From the NCBI GenBank assembly GCA_027605045.1, contig JAQFWX010000093.1, forward strand, positions 62,001 to 126,000: a stretch of 64,000 nt of DNA. The letters are read 5' to 3'. Shown here in pieces: positions 55,589 to 64,000 of this stretch. This DNA comes from Phallus indusiatus (lineage: Eukaryota > Basidiomycota > Agaricomycetes > Phallales > Phallaceae). Each line of letters begins with the position of its first letter. Within the stretch, counting starts at the first letter, position 1. The notes under the pieces were generated by a model that had not been told where the DNA came from, ran no database searches, and saw only the letters and a list, made by a program, of their open reading frames with translations. The translations under genes and the position numbers were made by a program.

Positions 55589-58157
55589 TCAACCCTTCAC
55601 CAGCTCATTCTCAACCTCTTCCCCCAGACCATCTTCACCCTCTCCGAGTCTACTCCCTTTTCCTTTCCCTTTCCTCTTCTCATCACTAAACCTAATAGCA
55701 TCTCTTCTTCCTTTTTGAACATCAACACCAAACCAAATAACAAGCGAAGCAGCTGCGCAAAGCGCAAACAAAAACGGGAACCCTTGCCAGTTGTTTTCTG
55801 GCAATAACGTAAATTCAAATTCACATGCTCAAAGGATTTTTTAGAGTATGGATTCACTTACGAGTGTTATCAATAATGGCTTGAATAACATTCGGACCAA
55901 TCATACTCGACGCGCGGTTTGAAAGACCGAAGAGACCGAAAAACATGTTATCAAATCCCGGTGGCGTTAATTCTTCGAATAAAGAATTCAAAATTTCAAA
56001 ATGCCAAATTCAATTAATTCGAATGTCACATGCGCAACGCAAACTCAAAAACGCACCTGCCATCATAGTCTGAGAAAATGCATAATAAGGAGCTTGAAAA
56101 AGTCCGAATACGACATTGTACGCCCAAAATTCCCAGGCGTTGTGAAATCTGGGATGTGTTCTCCATATCAACTTAGCTATTTAACTTGAAAGATGTTACG
56201 TACCCAATTTTAGTTGTCCAGATGCCTAACATTCCCCAGAATGGAATAAGAACTGTGAAAATGTTCGTGACGACGAACTAAGATAAAAATATACCGATTT
56301 TGAGTGAGATGTGAAAAGCTAATAATGCCGTGCTTGACAAACCATGGTTTTTGTGTTGATTTTCCAGTATCTTTGGATGTACCAAAACCCAAAAGTACTA
56401 TGCACAACGTCAGACGTCAGCTCATCAACTTTGAAAAGAAACTTTCTTCTTACCTCAACGTAGACGTAAGAGCTTGAGCAAGCCCCAGATACGTATTTTG
56501 CAAAAACGAAAACGAAAATTTATCATTCTGACAAATACTGACGAGTGTCCCAGTCGTATTCAAGCCCTGTTAACACAACATAAGTACAAATACCCTATCA
56601 GGATCAATGTACATGACTTACATCCGCTAAAAGGAAAAAAGCGACTAAATATATAAATGTATATGGAAGCTTTTTATATTGTCTTAGTGCTTCCCAAATC
56701 TGATAATTTGAATGATTATGCGTTGATTCAGCGCATATAATAATATAGTTAGGAGCTAACCTGTTTCCATCCGATGGTTAGATAGCTTTCTCCTTTTGGA
56801 AGACGCGGACCTGGTCGAGGCTGTTGAAAGATGACTGACGACATGACTGTGAATAGATATCGGTGTGGGTATATTAAAGATACGTACACCACCATATTCC
56901 GGTCACGACCCAGTATGCGTTTGTGCTAAAAATTTGATTATGAGAAATGAAAGATGATGATAATATTTTACTAAGAACGTACAGAACGATAGTATAGTTG
57001 TCTACTTTGGGATTATTCGCCAACGGAAGAAGAATTGACAAATTCAAAACGAGAGTCATAATATATCCAATATTGCTATGCGCCTGCAAGAATAAATATT
57101 TCAAAAATGAGATCTTTTAAACATGAATAACAACATACGGTGCTAATATTGCTTATCCTGTTTTTCTCCAGACTCTCCTCGATTTCATATTCTTCGGCAG
57201 GAAGCTCCCCACGCTCATATTTAGCTCGTAAAGATCTAGCATGAGCCGTATTCCGAGCCAACCGTGGAAAAAGTGCGGCATAAAAAACGAGTGTAGCGCC
57301 GTATGATACGTATCCAATGATATACAAAGCCATAGCCACACCCCATCTATTTGGAGCTTAACCAAAAACGAACCCACACCAAATCAGCACAACAGTTTTG
57401 ACAAACTCCCAGAAAAGGAAATCCTCACATGTTAAACTCATGCTTCCGAATTGAGCGCCCCAACATACAACAGTTACAGCAAATAGAAGCCACCGGCCGA
57501 ATGAGCCGTAGTCGGCCGCACTTCCGATGGTTGTGAACAGTGCGGTCATGATCGCGAAGCTTACGCCGTTTGCGACGAGTACGACTGAGCTGACGCTCTT
57601 AGTACCGCCGTGGCTTCCCCAGGGTAGGAGACATGCGCTGGAGGGTGTTGTGTTTGTGCAGGGGTGTCCTGGACCGAGAGATGCGTCGTGGGCTGCGCTC
57701 GTTGCGAGGGATTGGAAGAGGGTCATTGAATAGCCTGGTATCAAAGAAGGTGAGGAAATGTTGCTTTAGAAGGATGAGTACAGTACCAATTGGTCCTACG
57801 CCCTGTGTTGCTTCAAGACATGAACACGGACAGAATTTTAAAACTTGCTTACATTGTCGCCATTATAATAGACTTAAAAATCGTTAACACAAGCTACCTT
57901 TGTAGCTGTCTGGGTTCGGACTTACGATAATAAGCCCAGAGCTCTCTTCTGGTTACAATAGGCCCTTCGTTATCGACGGTAGCAATGAGAGGAGGCTGTC
58001 CATTGTCTTTGCCAGTGCTCGAGTTCGATTCCTGTATAACCACGTGAACATCCTGATCCGATGGTTCTTTCAACTTTGCCACGGTATCAATATCCAATTG
58101 ATATTTGGCGGCGGAATCGTTGTCCATACTCGGAGAGCTCAATGGTGGAAACGCCAT
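55589..58157 (-). CDS. Atg22-like vacuolar effluxer (MFS)
   Basis: A multi-exon gene from ATG 58157 to stop 55589. After a soluble acidic N-terminus come RRELWAYYLYYNGDNGVGPI and GYSMTLFQSLATSAAHDA, the characteristic Atg22 start. These are assembled from short exons near 57950, 57880, 57800 and 57740. Then GFVS-type helices (VSSVVLVANGVSFAIMTAL, WGVAMALYIIGYVSYGA) and a central loop RGELPAEEYEIEESLEKN. The C-terminal helix is LFALCAAASLVIWFGVD with a basic tail. Atg22 proteins release amino acids from the vacuole after autophagy. Introns are frequent, and I did not fix all junctions between 55800 and 57100. A possible upstream non-ATG extension is ignored. Confidence 0.82.
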
Positions 58158-59863
58158 GGCACCCTCAAGCAAAGTCAGCTCAACAACACCTCAAAGTGTT
58201 GCTGTCGTTGAGCAAAATTTGAATTTGAATAGAGAAGCGTTTTTTTTTTCATGGTATTGGCTTTTTTTAAATGAAAGAAGTATGTATCCGTTAGAACATG
58301 TGGAACGGGATAGTCACGCGGTTTGATCATGAAAATGAAGTTGAATAGCCGCGTTGAGATGATAGCGTATATGGAGATAGCGTTCTGAATTGGCCAATGC
58401 CATGGCTAGAATGATGAAGTGAGGAGGGCGTGATCTTGTGGAACAAACTGGAGTGCTGCATGACATGCCGGCCGGTGTATCATGTCGTTCCGTGCGCGGG
58501 CACACATTGGAGGGCAAAGTGATTCAGCGTCGAGCTTTCGTGCTCTTTTGACTGATATGACTCTTGAGGACGAGGAAGAAGGAAGTCTACTTTGTTTTGA
58601 ATCACGGTCTTTCACTCATAGCTAGTAACCGGAGTGAACACCGTACGAACCAATGACGACTGGGATAAGACAGGGCTTGTGCGTATGCTCGCCAAGGGAG
58701 AAGAAGGGTGAGAAGCTTTTATATATATACTCATCTACTCCTGAGGCCTGAGAGGATGATTGATTTAATTGTACAGCTTCAATTGACGTGGCGAGACGAC
58801 TTTTCCTGAATGGTTCAATCTTTGTTGTTACTTTGCAGCTCGTAGTTGGAAAAGGACGAGATAAACCATCTCGTGCCCATGAACTGGTACATAGATCGAA
58901 TCCCATCCAATTATAGACACATGCTAGGCAAGTTCCGTTATCTCATTCCGATTCCGTAACATGGAATCATTATCTCTTGATAACGCAGGGTGGCTTTTGA
59001 AAGACAATAGGGGGGATATAAAGAAGACACGACGAATTAGTAGGTCGTATGAACTGTTTCAGTAGCGAATTCAAAAAAGTGAAGACTCGATATCGGATAC
59101 CCGAGATAAGGAGATTGTGTACGCGTACTATACGCGTAAGGGGGGGTGAACAACAGTAGCAGTGCCAAATTGTTAAAAGTAGGAATTGGAAACCCGTTCA
59201 AGGAATTGGGCGTTGGAAAGTAAGCCGCATGGCTGTAACGTAATTCACAATGTTTGGAATGGGGTGTGATCCTCGAGGCCTACATTTTCCAGAGACTTTA
59301 GGTGCCAAAGCGCCGGAATCGGATTGGCTTGATAGGCATGATAGTTAATGCGATAAAAGATGAAAGATGAAATGTATAACAAGCAATTGTTAATTCGTGT
59401 TACTAGGATGTGATCCGCAGCAATGCGGTGCGTGTACATAGTACACAGCAAATTGGAAACCAGCACTCCGACAAGACGAAAAAAAAAGTTGTTAGCGCCC
59501 TCAACGGTGGCAACTAAATTGAACGAAACTGCAACTATTTGGACTCTGCTTGGTCACTATACTCCTTGTGAGACTCTCTGTCAGTTTCAATTCTACGGAA
59601 CTAGATATAGACAAGTACAGCCAAGTTGACCATATCGAGCCATAGTTTAGGGGAAGAGACCAAAGTCGATGATGATGATGATACTGATGCTTACCTAATA
59701 CACCGAGCTATTTGCATCGCCAAAGGGGCCGCGTCATTTTAACCAAACTCAGGGACATTTCCAGGTCGTGTGGGCTCCTGGTTTTTTTGCTTATCATCTC
59801 CTGACTCACCCTTTAACTCTTTTCTTTTCTTAACCACCACCACCTCCTCAATCTCAATCAACC
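58158..59863. other. Long intergenic region
   Basis: 1.7 kb with no supported gene. It separates the Atg22-like gene from the fungalysin and probably holds the promoters of both. A run of four GAT/ATG trinucleotides lies near 59671. Confidence 0.4.
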
Positions 59864-62832
59864 ATGCGTGGTACATTCAAGACTTTGCTCATTCTCGCCA
59901 ACCTCGCCATCGCTTTTGCACATGGCTCAGGCGAGCACGGGCAACAACAACAAGCACCTCGCCGCAAATCTCTCGGCTTTGGTCCAACGTTGCCCCACAC
60001 AGTCTACACAACCACCCCGCCATCCCACCTCTCATTTATCTCCTCTTTCTCTTCTCGTGCACCTGCTGACCCATTCGACGTTGCACAAGCATTCTTGAAG
60101 ACTTTGCTACCGGATCATCTGGTCTCCGTCCATGCCTCATATGTTATCCGAGACGATTCATATACTGACTCACGGACCGGCGTAACTCACGTTTACGTCA
60201 ACCAATATGTCAACGGCTTGGAAGTCACGGATGGCAGAATTAATATCAACATCAAGGACGGAAGAGTACTGTCATACGGTGATTCCGTAAGATCCGTTTC
60301 AATTGTATCGTCGTCATTCACCATTCTAATATCTCCCACGTAGTTCTACCGCGGTCAAATCCCAACGGAGTCAACTCCGGAGACTCCTTCAACCCACACC
60401 CAATTCTGTTCAACTATCACCAACAAGATCTCTTCCCACATTCAAGACCTCTCCGCCTTCTCCTCTTCCCAACAACACCCCTTAAGTCAACAAGACCCCA
60501 ACCTCCATCTCCTCCAATCCGTCCACGCAACAGACTGCCACTTCCTCAAACGCGATCTCTCCTCTCTCAATGCCTTCACAAACAAGTACCGCCCGGACCC
60601 AAGCGCAGCCGCCTTAATGTTCATGATGGCAGCTACCCCGTCTACATCCCTCGCAGACGACATTCACACCCGCTTTGAAGACTACATGTCCGGTGTGACG
60701 GCCGTACCATCTCATCATCTCAGATCGAGTATGCCTGAATGGGAAATTGGAAGCGTACCTGATACTGTTAATCCTGTGAAAGCGAAGATGGCGTATACTC
60801 AAGTACCCACGGAAAATGGTGAAGTCGTTCTTAAACTCGTGTGGCAGCTTGAAGTAGAAATGCAGGACAACTGGTACTCCGCCTCCGTCGACGCCTTCAA
60901 CCCCACCAATATCATCTCCGTCGTAGACTGGGCGTCTGACTCAACCGCATTCCCCCGTCCCGGTGTTGTCGCCCCCGTTCCACCCAAAGAACAACCCGTT
61001 TCAACATACACCGTTTATAAATGGGGAATCAATGATCCGAGTGAGGGTGATCGTACTCGTGAGGTCGAGAATTACGATACGCTCGCTAGTCCGGCAGGAT
61101 GGCATTCGCTTCCCGTCAGTAAACTTCCGAAAGGGTTTAATCCTCGTGATATTGTTCCGGGAGCGGAGATTTACAGCGCTGATACTACCACTGGAAATAA
61201 CGTCTTTGCTCATGAGAATTGGGAAGGCCGAAACAACTGGATAGACAACTACCGTCCCACTTCAAACTCCAAGTCTGGCTATCACTTTGAATACGCACCC
61301 GAGGACAGCGAGTTTAGTGATCCTATGAAAGTGGCGAGAGAGTATATCAATGCTACCATCACCCAATTGTTTTATACTTCCAATATGGTGCATGATCTTT
61401 ACTACAGGTGAGATGGTGTGGTTCTTCTGAATGTGAGGGGAGATTTTTTTCTGACTGTGGTGGGGTAGATATGGGTTCGATGAGCAGAGTGGGAACTTCC
61501 AGCAACATAATTATGGAAGAGGTGGAAGAGAAGGTGACGCTGTTATTGCGAACGCCCAAGATGGAAGTGGATTCAACAATGTAAGTGCATCGTATGATAT
61601 CCCGAAAACCACATGTCTCAACACACCTCTTTTTAGGCAAACTTCATGACGGTAAACTATTTCTCCTTTTCATTAAACGGTTACTTGATGTTTCCTTTTG
61701 ATAGCCACCCGACGGTCAAAACGGACGATGCAGAATGTACATCTGGAACACCGCTACACCATACCGCGACGGAGACCTCGAAGCTGGTATCGTCATTCAC
61801 GAACTATCGCACGGTTTGAGTACACGATTGACCGGTGGACCTGCCAATTCGAATTGTTTGGGATGGGGTGAAGCTGGTGGAATGGGTGAAGGATGGGGTG
61901 GTTAGTACCTTTTTTCCTTTTTCCTCCGAGTTTTGGTTAGGAGCTGATGATTGATTGATTGTGAATAGACTTTTTGGCGACGAGTATTCGCAGTTCGAGA
62001 AACTATTCGGATTTCACTGATTATCCTATGGGTGCTTGGGCCGCGAACGATGATAAGGGAATCCGGTACTACAAATACTCTTTGGTAAGTCAAACCTCAT
62101 CCTCGCACCGGTTGAATTATACCTAACCCAATCCCTTCACCTTTTCCAGGACAAGAAAGTCAACCCATCGACATATAGCATCCTCAACAAAGCAGGCTAC
62201 TGGGGCGTCCACGCCATCGGCGAAGTCTGGGCTGAAATGCTCTGGGTCGTACAATCAAAACTGATCAAGAAACACGGCTACAGTGCGACGTTGTACCCAC
62301 CTAAACCAGATGCTAACGGAATTGTTCCCGCCGATGGCACGTTTTATAGAAAACAGAAGAAGGAGGGTGGTGCGCTTGTTCCTGTTCATGGGAATACGTT
62401 ACTTGTGCAGTTGTTGTTTGATGGGATGAAGTTGCAGCCGTGTAGTCCTGGGTATGTCGTCGTTGGTGTTTGATTGTTTTGTATCGTTGCTGATGGATGT
62501 ATGGATGTTGTAGATTCGTCGATGCTAGAGATGCTATCATTCAAGCTGACGAGATTCTTACCGGCGGAGAGAACTATTGTACATTGTGGGAAGGATTCGC
62601 GGAAAGAGGACTGGTACGTCGTTTCGTTCGTAGCCGTGATTTGGTTGGAGTTGAACTGATGGGGGGCTTTGTGTGATAGGGTGTCAAGGCTGAACTCTAT
62701 GGAGACTTCCCGTGGGGTGGTGGCAGACATGACGAGGTGCGACATCTTTTTTATATATAAGAGTGTGTGTCATCTGACATTTGATTTGAATTATAGGATT
62801 ACAATGTTCCGGCTAGATGTCGATCATTATGA
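59864..62832 (+). CDS. Fungalysin, extracellular metalloprotease (M36)
   Basis: ATG 59864, signal peptide [20 protein letters not shown], a propeptide with FTP-like repeats ([29 protein letters not shown]) and then the mature catalytic domain. The latter shows [57 protein letters not shown], the zinc motif [18 protein letters not shown] (HExxH) and the distal Glu in [13 protein letters not shown]. The C-terminus has [16 protein letters not shown] and AEIL-type helices ending CRSL. Introns are near 60289-60343, 61409-61470, 61580-61640, 61650-61705, 61902-61970, 62084-62150, 62450-62515 and in the 3' part. It degrades proteins outside the cell, as in saprotrophic or pathogenic fungi. Length is as expected for the family. 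Confidence 0.93.
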
Positions 62833-63822
62833 ATGAATTGGGGGGATGTCAAAAAGCTCGGTTAATTGATATCCACACACATACATTCTTACATGATTTG
62901 ATATTATCTCACGTCTAACGTATGCTGCTTTACTACACTCAAAGATAACTTCCCTCTCTTTGTATAATATATGTATGATTGAAAACTCTGTCGGGGCATC
63001 TTCATTCTGGTTCTTTTCCTCTCTTCCTTTGTCTTTTCTATTCCTCTTTATGAAATCGCTTACATAGTTAGGTGTTCTTTAATGCGTATCAACAATCAAC
63101 GTTCAACGTTCGCAATGATATAAATGGATACATTACATATGTACATACATACGTACATCGCATATGGGGAATCCATTCACAGCGTACCTTTTGTTCTCGC
63201 CGTTACTGGCCGCCATTGAAAAACGTCGAAATATTGATATTGATATTGATTCCGAGGGATCCGTGTGCCCCTCGTGTCCCTTTCTTCTTTATTCTTTTAT
63301 TCATTCACGATGGGCGCGAGAAGCAAGGGATGACTCGGAGTTGAATGAAAAACTTGTCGTGATCACTTGATAAAAGTTCTCATGGCAGTAGTTGTATGTG
63401 CATGTTATTATTATTGGACTTGAGAGTGCTATTACAATGTAAGACAAATCCCTTTTTGTACGTACTTCAGAAAGACGAAAATACATAAATATAGTTTAAT
63501 TACTTAGTTTATCCTGACCCTAACCCTAACAGTGATTCTTTCTCTTATATAATAATAAGGTTACCAAACGCGCATGGCTATTTATCTCCATTCATCTTTG
63601 ACTCACTATTCGATCCTTTATTCCCGCCATTGCCACTACCCTGATCCCTGATCCCTGATTCGTTCTGAAACACCGCATTCACGATTCAGGAATCAGACAT
63701 ACAAGGGAAAGAGAGGGTTCGAATCTTTAAGCTTTATTCCCGTCGCCGATCTTTCACCTTCTTTCACAAAGATTCTTTCAAACCCACTCGGATCGTAGGC
63801 CCGATCTCTGATTTCGTCACTC
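62833..63822. other. Intergenic with telomere-like dimer
   Basis: About 1 kb without a supported gene. It includes CCCTAACCCTAAC at 63518-63530 and a pyrimidine-rich block before the terminal gene. Confidence 0.45.
63518..63530. repeat. Two telomere-type repeats
   Basis: CCCTAACCCTAAC, two units of the agaricomycete telomere repeat, standing alone. It may be a chance match, a binding site for a TRF/Tbf1-like factor in a promoter, or a relic of telomeric repair. Confidence 0.5.
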
Positions 63823-63830
63823 TATATAAA
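63823..63830 (+). promoter_or_regulatory. TATA box of the terminal gene
   Basis: TATATAAA, about 105 bp upstream of ATG 63935, followed by a C/T/A-rich leader without ATGs. Confidence 0.6.
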
Positions 63831-63934
63831 AATCCGACTTTTCACTCAATCAAGAAGGAACAACCTTGGATTGTTCCCACTCATTATCTCTTTAAACTCG
63901 CGAACTTCCCTTTCAAATTCTCATCAAACACACA

Positions 63935-64000
63935 ATGCCGACACCGACGTTCTCTCAGATGTACGATGTCGCATTCGACATTATGAAAACAATCGAAAAT
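63935..64000 (+). CDS. Start of a gene cut by the window end
   Basis: A 22-codon open frame beginning MPTPTFSQMYDVAFDIM. The context CACACAATGCCG is a good fungal start site and a TATA box lies 105 bp upstream. Too short to identify; the rest lies beyond the window. Confidence 0.5.
   Translation, partial: MPTPTFSQMYDVAFDIMKTIEN

Noticed and set aside
1..64000. CRISPR arrays, operons, Shine-Dalgarno sites, riboswitches
   Set aside because: The window is eukaryotic nuclear DNA; no regular spacer-repeat array or bacterial-type signal was seen.

Overview
The window reads as nuclear DNA of an agaricomycete fungus (mushroom-forming Basidiomycota, probably Agaricales). The reasons are gene density, very short introns (about 47-90 bp, many exons of only 7-30 nt), and lineage-typical families: a DUF6533 membrane protein, a FunK1-type kinase fragment, a DUF7330 protein, a Tad1-like LINE C-terminus and a fungalysin. 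No species can be named from sequence alone.

Layout. 1-4135: gene-poor, ending in an inverted-repeat element (E1, minus orientation). 4.9-9.7 kb: a DUF7330 protein, a 5'-truncated LINE with a 16-bp target-site duplication, and an F-box/LRR-like protein. 10.4-12.5 kb: a second inverted-repeat element (E2). 13.3-16.2 kb: a 17-exon DUF6533 gene and the histone-fold subunit Dpb4. 16.5-23.8 kb: the multifunctional pyrimidine gene (CPSase II/inactive DHOase-like/ATCase; URA2/pyrABCN type). 24.8-26.7 kb: DPH3 and a Whi2-like BTB protein, divergent. 27.3-29.0 kb: a tiny hydrophobic peptide gene and a short-chain dehydrogenase. 30-33 kb: a large low-complexity protein. 34.7-36.6 kb: DAP1 and RAB18 from a 104-bp shared promoter. 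37-42.5 kb: a secreted unknown protein, a UDP-glycosyltransferase and a pectin methylesterase. 42.8-43.9 kb: FunK1 fragment. 45.5-49.9 kb: a second SDR and a leukotriene-A4-hydrolase-type aminopeptidase. 50.4-53.1 kb: a third inverted-repeat element (E3). 53.6-58.2 kb: an SRPK-like kinase and an Atg22-like transporter. 59.9-62.8 kb: a fungalysin protease. The window ends inside a new gene.

Most genes are housekeeping (pyrimidine synthesis, diphthamide, Rab traffic, sterol/heme binding, vacuolar efflux, replication). A minority act outside the cell (pectinesterase, fungalysin). I see no biosynthetic cluster.

The most unusual signal is the E1/E2/E3 family. Each copy is 2.1-2.7 kb, with one or two strong TATA promoter modules followed by two long inverted arms (about 360-650 bp) around a loop. 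Each arm keeps a short ORF with a conserved start and C-terminal motif. The second is splicing: five introns are best explained as GC-AG, and several micro-exons (7, 8, 10, 11, 14 nt) are needed to keep reading frames. Exon joins are my own reconstruction from frame, splice dinucleotides and family expectation; no transcript data were available.
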